A stretch of DNA of 64,000 nt from Swaminathania salitolerans (GTDB lineage Bacteria > Pseudomonadota > Alphaproteobacteria > Acetobacterales > Acetobacteraceae): the NCBI RefSeq assembly GCF_025994315.1, contig NZ_BAQE01000001.1; one strand, 5' to 3'. Under the pieces are notes generated by a model that worked only from the letters and a program-made list of their open reading frames with translations, was not told the origin of the DNA and searched no databases. Within the stretch, counting starts at the first letter, position 1; every line of letters begins with the position of its first letter. Shown in pieces: positions 38,808 through 47,578 of the stretch. A program made the position numbers and the translations under genes.

Positions 38808-41800
38808 ATGAACGCCATCGTCGTAACTGCCCTCAGGCGGCCCCTGACCTTCGTCGTCTTCTCGATCCTGATCCTGATGTTCGGGATCATGTCGATCTTC
38901 AAGACGCCCACAGACGTGTTCCCGGAAATCAAGGTACCGGTGGTCGCCGTTATCTGGACCTATCCGGGTCTGCTTCCGGAGCAGTTCGCGGGGCGTATAA
39001 CCTATAATTTCGAGCTCGCTGTCACGACGACCGTGCAGAACATCGAGCATATGGAGTCGAACTCGTATTACGGGCGCTCGATCGTCAACATCTACTTCCA
39101 GCCCGGCACCCCGATAGGAACGGCCGAGGCTGAGGTCACGTCCATCGCCCAGACGATCCTCCTCGGCCTCCCCCCCAAGGTGCCGGCTCCCATGATCGTG
39201 GCCCTGAACCCGTCTCAGGTTCCCGTCATCGCCCTGCAGATCACATCCGAAAAACAGACTCCTTCCGATCTGTTCAAGCTCGGGGTCATTCGCGTCCGCC
39301 CCCTTCTGGCAACCGTCCCCGGCGCCGTCGTCGCCCATCCTTATGGCGGCATGGACAGCTTCGTGATGATCTCCCTGAACCAGAAGCAGCTGCGCGCCCA
39401 TCATCTCTCCGCCGCCGACGTACAAGCCGCATTGACCGCACAGAACATCGTTCTCCCTGCCGGCGACCAGAAAATCGATGCGACGGACTGGATGGTCCAG
39501 ACCAACGCCGCCCCCGAATCGATGGAGGAAATCGCAGCCATCCCCGTCAAGCGCGTGGGGAATGCGGTGATCTATATCCGTGATGTCGCAGACGTCTATC
39601 GCGGCGGTCACCCCCAGACCAATCTGGTGCTCGTCAAGGGACGTCAGGGTGTCGAAGTCATCACCCAGAAAGGCGGCACCGCCTCGACACTCGACGTCGT
39701 GGCCGCCACCAAGGCCCTGCTGCCCCGCCTGCGCGCCATCCTGCCGCCCGATGTCCATGTCTCCATCCTCTCCGACGCATCGGTCCTGGTGAAGGATCAG
39801 ATCAAGGACGTCGTGCGCGAAATGGTCACGGCGTCGTTCCTGACCGGTATCGTCGTGCTTCTCTTTCTCGGCTCATGGCGCTCGACGGTCATCATCGCCA
39901 CGTCGATCCCCCTGGCCATTCTCTGCTCCATCATCGGGCTGGGCTGGGCCGGACAGTCGATCAACATCATGACACTCGGCGGTCTGGCACTGGCCGTCGG
40001 CATTCTCGTCGACGATGCCACCGTGATGATCGAGAACATCGATACCCATCTCGAAATGGGCAAGGATCTCGAACTCGCGATCATCGACGCGGCCAATCAG
40101 ATCGTCATCCCGACCTTCGTATCGACCACCTGCATCTGTATCGTCTGGCTGCCTCTCTTCGAGTTGTCGGGCGTTGCGGGTTACCTCTTCATGCCCATGG
40201 CTCTGGCGATCATGTTCGCCATGATCGCATCGTTCATCCTGTCCCGGACGCTGGTTCCGACCATGGCGAAATTCCTGCTCGCCGGTCAGATCCATCACGA
40301 GCACGGTCATGACGACCATGCGCCCGCGCCGAAGGGCTTCTTCGGCCGGTTCCAGCGGGGCTTCGAGCATCGGTTCAACGCGTTCCGCGAGCACTACAAC
40401 ACGCTGCTTACGCGATGCATTGACCGTCGCAAGGCCTTCGTCGGCGTATTCCTTGCCGTATCCCTCCTGTCGATGGGGCTTTACAGCGTTGCAGGCCGCG
40501 ACTTCTTCCCCGAAGTGAAATCGGGCGCCCTGCAGATGCACATGCGTGCGCCGCTCGGCACCAGGATCGAGGTCGCCGGGCGCATCGCAGCCCTGGTCGA
40601 TGATCGCATCCATCAGGACCTGCCGGGCAAGGTCGAGAATATCATCTCGAATTGCGGTCTGCCGGAAGGCCCGCACAACCAGGCCTTCATCCCGACCCCG
40701 ACGGTCGGCACACAGGATTGCGACCTCACCATCGCTCTCAAGGACGAGGAATCGCCCGTCTGGGATTACCGCGCCGTTCTGCGCAAGGATCTGTCGCGTC
40801 GCTTCCCCGGCACCGTATTCACCTTCCAGCCTGCGGATCTCACGAACAAGATCCTCAATTTCGGTTCCGCCGCACCGATCGATATCCAGCTCTCCGGCCC
40901 GAGTTCCAGCACGAACTACAATTACGCCAAACATCTGATCGGCAAGATACGCCAGATCCCCGGAACCGCGGATGTCGTCATCCAGCAAACGATGTCGACC
41001 CCGACCCTGATGGTCAACGGCAACCGCACATTCAGTCAGGCAACCGGTCTGAGCGAGAGCGACCTCGCCACGAACGAGCTGCTCACCCTGTCCGGCTCCG
41101 TCGTCGTCGACCCGCAATTCTGGCTCGATCCGGTCGATAACGTCACCTTCCCGCTCAATATCTACACGTCGCAGGATCAGCTGACCCATCTGAACGATCT
41201 TCTGACGATTCCCGTAGACAAGGGAGACGGCGACCCCACCGACCAGACCCAGCTCCTCGGTGCGATCGCCGATGTCGTTGCCACCGGGACGCCGGGCGAG
41301 GTCTCGCACTACAACTCGATGTCGGAAATCGATATCTATGTGAACGTCGAAGGCACCGATCTCGGCTCCGTACTCGACAAGGTCAACGATACCATCAGGA
41401 AGGACGCGCCCAACCTGCCCCGCTCCACCGCCGTGGACGTGCACGGACAGGCAACCACGATGCATGGCGCCTACGCCCAGCTCGTCTTCGGTCTCGGCGT
41501 GTCGATCGTCCTGATCTACCTGCTGATCGTCGTGAACTTCCAGTCCTGGCTCGACCCGTTCATCATCATCACGGCACTTCCGGGTGCGCTCGGCGGCATC
41601 GCCTGGGCCCTGTTCCTGACCGGCACGCGCCTGTCGGTTCCTGCCCTGACCGGTGCCATCATGTGCATGGGCACAGCCACGGCCAACTCGATCCTCGTGG
41701 TATCCTTCGCCCGTGAGCGTCTCGAGATTCACGGTGACGCGCTGCGTGCCGCCATCGAGGCAGGATACGGTCGTATCCGCCCTGTCATCATGACCGCCCT

Positions 41801-41972
41801 GGCCATGATCGTCGGCATGATCCCGATGGCCACGTCCAACTCGACCAACGCGCCTCTCGGCCGCGCCGTCATAGGCGGACTGATCGTCGCCACCATCTCC
41901 ACACTGCTCTTCGTCCCCTGCGTCTACGCGATCCTGCACAACCGCTCCGCTCGCCAGAAGGAAACCGTCTAA
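38808..41972 (+). CDS. RND efflux pump inner-membrane protein
   Basis: A 1054-residue proton-driven transporter of the AcrB-like (HAE/CzcA superfamily) type. It has 12 membrane segments in two halves, the first at residues 11-30 (RPLTFVVFSILILMFGIMSI). The first-half segments include the RND hallmark GGLALAVGILVDDATVMIENI (D in the proton-relay helix) and the second half has SWLDPFIIITALPGALGGIAWALF. Periplasmic porter domains lie in the long loops. A cytoplasmic histidine-rich loop (HHEHGHDDH, near 497) occurs. GAGAAGAGAG precedes the ATG at 38808. It overlaps the adaptor gene by 1 nt (TAATG). Confidence 0.95.
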   Translation: MNAIVVTALRRPLTFVVFSILILMFGIMSIFKTPTDVFPEIKVPVVAVIWTYPGLLPEQFAGRITYNFELAVTTTVQNIEHMESNSYYGRSIVNIYFQPGTPIGTAEAEVTSIAQTILLGLPPKVPAPMIVALNPSQVPVIALQITSEKQTPSDLFKLGVIRVRPLLATVPGAVVAHPYGGMDSFVMISLNQKQLRAHHLSAADVQAALTAQNIVLPAGDQKIDATDWMVQTNAAPESMEEIAAIPVKRVGNAVIYIRDVADVYRGGHPQTNLVLVKGRQGVEVITQKGGTASTLDVVAATKALLPRLRAILPPDVHVSILSDASVLVKDQIKDVVREMVTASFLTGIVVLLFLGSWRSTVIIATSIPLAILCSIIGLGWAGQSINIMTLGGLALAVGILVDDATVMIENIDTHLEMGKDLELAIIDAANQIVIPTFVSTTCICIVWLPLFELSGVAGYLFMPMALAIMFAMIASFILSRTLVPTMAKFLLAGQIHHEHGHDDHAPAPKGFFGRFQRGFEHRFNAFREHYNTLLTRCIDRRKAFVGVFLAVSLLSMGLYSVAGRDFFPEVKSGALQMHMRAPLGTRIEVAGRIAALVDDRIHQDLPGKVENIISNCGLPEGPHNQAFIPTPTVGTQDCDLTIALKDEESPVWDYRAVLRKDLSRRFPGTVFTFQPADLTNKILNFGSAAPIDIQLSGPSSSTNYNYAKHLIGKIRQIPGTADVVIQQTMSTPTLMVNGNRTFSQATGLSESDLATNELLTLSGSVVVDPQFWLDPVDNVTFPLNIYTSQDQLTHLNDLLTIPVDKGDGDPTDQTQLLGAIADVVATGTPGEVSHYNSMSEIDIYVNVEGTDLGSVLDKVNDTIRKDAPNLPRSTAVDVHGQATTMHGAYAQLVFGLGVSIVLIYLLIVVNFQSWLDPFIIITALPGALGGIAWALFLTGTRLSVPALTGAIMCMGTATANSILVVSFARERLEIHGDALRAAIEAGYGRIRPVIMTALAMIVGMIPMATSNSTNAPLGRAVIGGLIVATISTLLFVPCVYAILHNRSARQKETV

Positions 41973-43153
41973 TGGCCACCTCCCCCAAGATCATCGCCAT
42001 TGCGGGAGGATGCGTCCTCGCGCTTTGGGTCGGCGTCCTCGTCGTGGGCCGCGTGCATCATGAACAGGCGCTCGCTACCGAAACTGCCGAGAATGCCGTC
42101 CCGGACGTCGCCGTCATCAATCCCATCCAGTCACCGGACAAGGTCGCACTGACGCTGCCCGGCAATATCGACGCATGGTATCAGGCGCCGATCTATCCGC
42201 AGGTCTCGGGCTACGTGAAAATGTGGTTCAAGGATTACGGCGCGCATGTGAAGGCTGGCGACGCGCTCGCCGAAATCAACGCGCCTGCCCTCGATGCGCA
42301 ATACGCCCAGGCACAGGCAAACCTCAAATCCGTGATGGCGAAATACAATCTGGCCGCCGTAACGGCCCAGCGCTGGCGGGCAATGGGCAAGTCCCAGTCC
42401 GTCTCGGGGCAGTCCGTCTCCGTATCGAACGCAAACGAACAATCGGCACGGGCCGAGGTCGACGCTGCCCAGCGCAATGTCGATCATTTCGCGGCGCTCG
42501 AGAAGTTCAAGACCATCGTCGCGCCCTTCGATGGCATCGTCACCTCACGCAGCATCAATGTCGGCGATTACGTCCATAATGGCGGCGGCAATCTCAACGC
42601 GACGGGCTCCGCTTCCGAGCTTTTCACGGTCGCCGACGTCCACAAGCTGCGTCTGTTCATCTCGGTACCGGAGGTCTTTTCCTATATCCTCCAGCCCGAC
42701 ATCACCGCCGAAGTCAGCGTGCCGCAGTTCAGGGACCGGAAATTCAAGGCCAACTTCCTGACAACGGCCCGCGGATACGACCCCAACACACGTACCGTGA
42801 CTTCCGAATTCACCATGGAAAACCCCGGAGAGGTCATGTGGCCGGGCACATTCGCCTCCGTGGCCCTCAAGGCCCATAACGAGGCGGCGCATCTCTACGA
42901 GGTTCCAACCTCCTCGCTCGTCTTCCAGGAGAAGGGAATGCAGGTCGTGATCGTCAAGGACGACAACACCGTGCATTTCCAGAACGTGACGATCGGGCGT
43001 ATGGCTGATACCTCGACGGAGATCCAGGCAGGCGTCTCGCCCAAGGATCGTATCATCGCCAACCCGCCGGCCGATCTTCTCGAAGGTGACAAGGTCCACA
43101 TCACCACACCAGAGCGCGGCTACAACCAGTCCGGATTCGGATCTTCGGAATGA
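41972..43153 (+). CDS. RND periplasmic adaptor subunit
   Basis: A 393-residue membrane-fusion protein that links the pump to the outer-membrane channel. It has an N-terminal membrane anchor (IAGGCVLALWVGVLVVGRV), a lipoyl half-motif around PQVSGYVKMWFKDYGAHVKAGDALAEI, a helical hairpin, the second lipoyl half near KTIVAPFDGIVTSRSINVGDYV, and beta-barrel and membrane-proximal domains. It is cotranscribed with the pump and OMF genes; the stop overlaps the OMF ATG. Confidence 0.93.
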   Translation: MATSPKIIAIAGGCVLALWVGVLVVGRVHHEQALATETAENAVPDVAVINPIQSPDKVALTLPGNIDAWYQAPIYPQVSGYVKMWFKDYGAHVKAGDALAEINAPALDAQYAQAQANLKSVMAKYNLAAVTAQRWRAMGKSQSVSGQSVSVSNANEQSARAEVDAAQRNVDHFAALEKFKTIVAPFDGIVTSRSINVGDYVHNGGGNLNATGSASELFTVADVHKLRLFISVPEVFSYILQPDITAEVSVPQFRDRKFKANFLTTARGYDPNTRTVTSEFTMENPGEVMWPGTFASVALKAHNEAAHLYEVPTSSLVFQEKGMQVVIVKDDNTVHFQNVTIGRMADTSTEIQAGVSPKDRIIANPPADLLEGDKVHITTPERGYNQSGFGSSE

Positions 43154-44760
43154 CCTTACATCATCTCAGGAAACTGGCTCTGGCCTGCAGCACGGTCGTG
43201 ACAACTTTCGGACTGTCAGCCTGCGACCTCGCCCCGGCCTACAAGCCCCCGACCTTCATCGTTCCCTCGAGCTGGCACGGCCAGGCACCGTTCGCGCAGG
43301 CCATGCCTGCCGACACGGTCCTGCCGAGGGACTGGTGGAAACTGTTCAACGATCCGCTCCTCGACAGGATGGAAGCGACGCTGACCGCCTCCAATCCCGA
43401 TCTCCAGGCCGCGGCAGAGCGCTTCATCCAGGCGCGTGCGCTGGTGGTCCAGGCCCGGTCCGAGCTGCTCCCCCATCTCGCCCTCGGCGCCGGAGCGTTC
43501 GACAACAAGCAGTCGGCGGATCGTCTGTTCCGCTACAAGGGCAACATCACGGAAACCGACGAGGAATATCACGGCCTCGCGTCATGGGAGCCGGATTTCT
43601 GGTCGGCCATCCGCAACCACGTCCGCGCGCAGAAGCAGTTCGCACAGCAGAAAGCGGCGGATTTCGCGATGTCCCGCCTGAGCCTGCAGGCCGAGCTCGC
43701 TTCCGCCTATGTCCAGCTGCGCGGCTATGACGCCCAGATCGCGATCTACGACCAGTCGATCGGCTATTACCAGAAAGCGCTTCAGATCACGCAGAACCAG
43801 CTCGAACATCAGGCCGCACCCCGGCTCGACGTCGCTCGCGCACAGGCTCAGCTCTACTCGACCCAGGCCGCCCGTCTCGACGTACAGGCCGCACGCGAAG
43901 TCACCGAGCACGCGATCGCCATTCTCACCAACGCCTCTCCCTCGTCGTTCCATATCGAGCCGACGCAGGTCATGGGCTTCCGTCAGCCCCATATCCCCAC
44001 CGGCATTCCCTCGGAACTCCTCCAGCGCCGGCCGGACGTTGCGAGCGCCGAACGCGAGATGGCACAGGCCAATCGCGAGATCGGCATCGCGCGAGCCGCG
44101 TTCTACCCCCATGTCTCTCTTCAGGCCGGAGGCGGTTTCGCGCAGAATGGCTTCGATCTCGCCAATCTCGCCAACTCCCTCTGGTCCTACGGCGCATCCT
44201 TCGAGCTTCCTATCTTCGAAGGTGGCCTGAGACGCGCCGAGTTGCAGCATGCATGGTCTGCCTATCGCGAGACGCGTGACGCTTATCGCAGCAAGGTTCT
44301 GGACTCCTTCCGCGAGGTCGAGGACGGCCTGTCGCGGACCAGCCGGCTCGACCAGGAAAACCGGACGCTGCAAAAGGCGGTCGAGGCCACGCTCTCAACG
44401 CAGAACATGACCATGACCCTGTATCAGGGTGGAGTTGGCACCTATCTCGAAGCCATCTTCGCCCAGGTCCAGACCCTGCAGGTACGCATCCATCAGATCG
44501 AGGTGGCAACGCGCCTCTATCAGGCCGATGTCGGTCTCGTCCGCGCACTGGGTGGCGGCTGGAACGTCAAGCTTCTGCCGACAATGGATCAGACCCTGTC
44601 CATCACCCCGCTGCAATATGACAACCTGCATCATCCGCAACCTGTGGGCGGAGTGAACATCTCCCAGAACCCCGAAGCGTTCGAGGATCTCTCGACCCAG
44701 GCCCCTTCGGCGCCTTCTGCCGCCTCGGGCAAGAAACTTGCCCCGATGCCCATGCAATGA
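43150..44760 (+). CDS. Outer-membrane efflux lipoprotein (NodT/OprM type)
   Basis: A 536-residue TolC-family channel with lipobox LSAC (C25). The two repeats of the TolC fold are visible: first-half WWKLFNDPLLDRMEATLTASNPDLQAAAERFIQARALVVQARSELLP and second-half GIPSELLQRRPDVASAEREMAQANREIGIARAAFYP. The C-terminal 60 residues (beyond AIFAQVQTLQVRIHQIEVATRLYQADVGLVRALGGGW) are a Pro-rich tail. It completes the tripartite pump. Substrate is not indicated. Confidence 0.93.
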   Translation: MTLHHLRKLALACSTVVTTFGLSACDLAPAYKPPTFIVPSSWHGQAPFAQAMPADTVLPRDWWKLFNDPLLDRMEATLTASNPDLQAAAERFIQARALVVQARSELLPHLALGAGAFDNKQSADRLFRYKGNITETDEEYHGLASWEPDFWSAIRNHVRAQKQFAQQKAADFAMSRLSLQAELASAYVQLRGYDAQIAIYDQSIGYYQKALQITQNQLEHQAAPRLDVARAQAQLYSTQAARLDVQAAREVTEHAIAILTNASPSSFHIEPTQVMGFRQPHIPTGIPSELLQRRPDVASAEREMAQANREIGIARAAFYPHVSLQAGGGFAQNGFDLANLANSLWSYGASFELPIFEGGLRRAELQHAWSAYRETRDAYRSKVLDSFREVEDGLSRTSRLDQENRTLQKAVEATLSTQNMTMTLYQGGVGTYLEAIFAQVQTLQVRIHQIEVATRLYQADVGLVRALGGGWNVKLLPTMDQTLSITPLQYDNLHHPQPVGGVNISQNPEAFEDLSTQAPSAPSAASGKKLAPMPMQ

Positions 44761-44808
44761 CCGCCCGAGCTCGGTCGGGGTCGTCACGCCATCGAGCGTC
44801 CGGCGAAC

Positions 44809-44825
44809 CCGACCGACCCGGTCGG
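44809..44825. terminator. Hairpin between convergent RND and LysR genes
   Basis: CCGACC (44809-44814), 5-nt loop, GGTCGG (44820-44825) directly after the OMF gene and next to the LysR stop. The 6-bp GC stem is strong but no T-run follows on either strand. Confidence 0.4.
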
Positions 44826-44827
44826 AT

Positions 44828-45757
44828 CTAGTCCGTCCTCGTCTCGACTCTCGGCTCGACCCTCGTCTCCATCCGGCCGAAATGCCTCAGACGGTCCCGC
44901 GCGAGATCGACGAATGCACGGATATTGGGCGCATTGCGGGTCGTATTCCGGAAGAGAATCGAGACGGGAAGCGGCTCCGGCCGATCCTCCAGGGGAATTC
45001 GCTCGAGCCGCCCCTCCGCCAGCAACCCTGCCACCTGATAGGACAGGGTACTGACGATCCCATGACCGTCGAGCGCCGCCTCTATTCCTGCCTCCACATC
45101 GGTCACGACCAGGCGAGGCATCACAAGCCCCCGCGCGAGAATGGAGGATACGCCTCCGGCCCGCTCCCTCAGATCGTTCTCGATTGCAATCACCCGATGT
45201 CGGCGCAGCTCGGAAAGCGATTGCGGCATTCCATATCGTCCGAGATAGGCCGGACTCGCCGTGTACACGCGCTCGACCGATCCAACCTGGTGCTGGATCA
45301 ATCTTGTATCCCGGACGATACCGATCCTCACCGCAATATCGATCTCCTCATCGACGATCTGCGTGACACGGTTGCAGAGCAATAGCCTTATCGAAAGCGA
45401 TGGGTAACGCTCCAGAAGCTCGGTGACGATCGGCATGACGTGATAGCGACCGAAAAGAACCGGCGCCGTCACAGTCAAGGCGCCGCCCGGCACGTCATTT
45501 TCGTCACGCATGAACGCAACGGCACCGTCGATCTCTCCCAGACCCACCCGACAGCGACGAAAGAACTCCGCTCCCTTCTCGGTCATGCGCACCATACGCG
45601 TCGTTCTGACGAACAGGGGCCCGCCAAGCGATGCCTCGAGATCGGCAACGATGCGGCTCACACGCGTCGGCGACAGATGCAGTCTTCGCGCTGCCTCGCT
45701 GAAGCTGAGATGCTCCGCTACCGTCACGAAGACCCGCAACGCTCCGAGACGCTCCAT
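44828..45757 (-). CDS. LysR-family transcription regulator
   Basis: A 309-residue regulator with an N-terminal winged helix-turn-helix (LRVFVTVAEHLSFSEAARRLHLSPTRVSRIVADLEASLGGPLFVRTTRMVRMTEKG, in parts) and a substrate-binding domain from about residue 90. It is convergent with the RND operon and divergent from the glutathione S-transferase gene (228-nt gap), so the GST promoter is its most likely target. The effector is unknown. Confidence 0.92.
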   Translation of the reverse strand: MERLGALRVFVTVAEHLSFSEAARRLHLSPTRVSRIVADLEASLGGPLFVRTTRMVRMTEKGAEFFRRCRVGLGEIDGAVAFMRDENDVPGGALTVTAPVLFGRYHVMPIVTELLERYPSLSIRLLLCNRVTQIVDEEIDIAVRIGIVRDTRLIQHQVGSVERVYTASPAYLGRYGMPQSLSELRRHRVIAIENDLRERAGGVSSILARGLVMPRLVVTDVEAGIEAALDGHGIVSTLSYQVAGLLAEGRLERIPLEDRPEPLPVSILFRNTTRNAPNIRAFVDLARDRLRHFGRMETRVEPRVETRTD

Positions 45758-45985
45758 TCAACTCACTCTCACAATTATATACATAGCGCGCAAAAACAGA
45801 ATGCGCATTTCGGAGATTATCACAGGAAGAAGAATGGGAAATAATCACCTTATCGCAATCCTCTCCTCTCTCCTCCCGACATCCAGAAGAGAAAAAACAG
45901 AAGCGCCATCGAATATTATCCCACTCTACCGGTGTATATTTTATAGAACCCGGTAGCCTCTCGACTCCTCTTCCGGACGACATCC

Positions 45986-46606
45986 ATGAAGCTCTATCAT
46001 TTCCCGCTTTCCGGTCATTCGCATCGCGCCGCCCTCTTTCTCACGCTTTGCGGCCTGCCTTTCGAGATCGTCCCCGTCGATCTTGCCAGGGGCCAGCAGA
46101 AGGAAAAGGACTTCCTCGCGCTCAATCCGTTCGGCGAGGTTCCCGTCCTCGTTGACGGCCAGCACGTCATAGCGGACTCCCACGCGATACTGCTCTATCT
46201 CGCGCGCAAGACAGGACCTTCGCACTGGTACCCCGAAGATCCTTGCACGCAGGGAGAAATCCAGAAATGGCTCGCCGTTTCTGCCGGCAAGATCGCTTAT
46301 GGCGTCTGTACGGCGCGACTCATCACCCTGTTCGGCGCGCAGGACGACGCGGAAAAAGCGATCGCCCTTGCCCATACGACCCTGAAGGTCATCGAACAGA
46401 GGCTCGGCGCAACCGACTGGATTGCCGGAACTCCCGCACCGACCATCGCCGATATCGCGCTATACAGCTATGTGGCCGTCGCCCCCGAAGGCAACGTCTC
46501 CCTGATCCCCTATCCTGCCATACGCCACTGGCTGTCCCGCCTCGAACGTCTCCCCGGGTTCGTACCCATGCCCCGCAGCAAGGTCGGAATGAGCGCGGAA
46601 TGCTGA
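45986..46606 (+). CDS. Glutathione S-transferase
   Basis: A 206-residue cytoplasmic enzyme with the thioredoxin-like N-domain (MKLYHFPLSGHSHRAALFLTLCGLPFEIVPVDLARGQQKEKDFLALNPFGEVPVLVDG, in parts) and the GSH-binding cis-Pro and ADSHAILLYLARK segment near residue 68. The all-helical C-domain follows, with IADIALYSYVAVAPEGNVSL. It may detoxify electrophiles. The LysR regulator upstream is a plausible controller. Confidence 0.9.
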   Translation: MKLYHFPLSGHSHRAALFLTLCGLPFEIVPVDLARGQQKEKDFLALNPFGEVPVLVDGQHVIADSHAILLYLARKTGPSHWYPEDPCTQGEIQKWLAVSAGKIAYGVCTARLITLFGAQDDAEKAIALAHTTLKVIEQRLGATDWIAGTPAPTIADIALYSYVAVAPEGNVSLIPYPAIRHWLSRLERLPGFVPMPRSKVGMSAEC

Positions 46607-46633
46607 CCGGCACGAGACAGAAGGGATCGGGAC

Positions 46634-47578
46634 TCAGTATCCGGCTTCTCGGTCGATCCCGGTCGGAACGATCCCCCGATCGAAGAAAAGCTGAAGATTG
46701 GCGGCAGCGAGATCCGAAGCACTCCCCGTCCGGGTCGGTGCCGATATATGCGGCAGAACGGTCACGCGAGGATGCCGCCACAGAGGATCGTCCGGCGGCA
46801 GCGGCTCGACATCGAAGACATCGAGCACCGCGTGACCCACATCCGCACGATCCAGAGCGCGAAGCAACGCAGCCCGGTCGATAATCGGCCCACGCGCGAA
46901 GTTGATGAGCGCAGCTCCCTTCCTCAATTGCCCGAACCGCCAGTCATCGAGAAGATGCCGCGTCTGGGGCGTAAGCGGCAGAAGAACCACGACCACGGCG
47001 CTTTGCTGTAACACAGCCTCCAGCCCCGAAGGCCCGTTCAGGACACGGAACTCCGTTCCGGCCCATGGTCTGCGGCTCCAGCCGGTCACGGGAAAACCGT
47101 TTTCGGCAAGCTTGCGCGCGGCGGCAAGACCGAGCCGCCCCATGCCGAGAATGCCTATGGGACGGTCCCGGGGCAGAACGAGAGGATGCTGGACCCATCT
47201 CGCTTCCTCCTGTTGAACACGATAACGCGGCATGTCGCGATGCAGGTAGAGCGTCCAGGCCAGAACGGCCTCCGCCATGGTGGTCGCGAGCTGCGGATCG
47301 GTCATCCGGACGATTCTTATGCGCTCGTGCGGCAACTCCGAAACCAGCTGCTCCACACCCGCCCACAGACTCTGCACCCATTCCAGCATGGGGAGCCGAC
47401 GCAGCATCTCGACATCGGGATTGGCGACGACTGCAACACGCGCCGTTCGTCTTTCCCCCTCGGTCATGTCCTCGACCGGCATGACCCGGATCTCGCGCAG
47501 CCTCGCATTGAGCGCGTCGAGACTTTCCCGACGCTCCCGCCCGGTAATCCGTCCGACGAACGGAACGACGACTGTCAT
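46634..47578 (-). CDS. D-2-hydroxyacid dehydrogenase (GhrA-like)
   Basis: A 314-residue NAD(P)-dependent reductase of glyoxylate/hydroxypyruvate type. The nucleotide motif is GILGMGRLGLAAARKL; the catalytic Arg is in INFARGPIIDRA, the catalytic Glu in DVEPLPPDDPLW and the His in LPHISAPT. The pattern fits GhrA more closely than GhrB or SerA. Its ATG overlaps the uvrA stop by 4 nt (47575-47578), which suggests coupling to uvrA. Confidence 0.88.
   Translation of the reverse strand: MTVVVPFVGRITGRERRESLDALNARLREIRVMPVEDMTEGERRTARVAVVANPDVEMLRRLPMLEWVQSLWAGVEQLVSELPHERIRIVRMTDPQLATTMAEAVLAWTLYLHRDMPRYRVQQEEARWVQHPLVLPRDRPIGILGMGRLGLAAARKLAENGFPVTGWSRRPWAGTEFRVLNGPSGLEAVLQQSAVVVVLLPLTPQTRHLLDDWRFGQLRKGAALINFARGPIIDRAALLRALDRADVGHAVLDVFDVEPLPPDDPLWRHPRVTVLPHISAPTRTGSASDLAAANLQLFFDRGIVPTGIDREAGY

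Noticed and set aside
39873..41939. Long minus-strand open frame (688 codons) over the RND pump
   Set aside because: The protein is Asp/Gly/Arg/His-rich without hydrophobic core, typical of antisense frames in GC-rich DNA; the + strand encodes a clear transporter.
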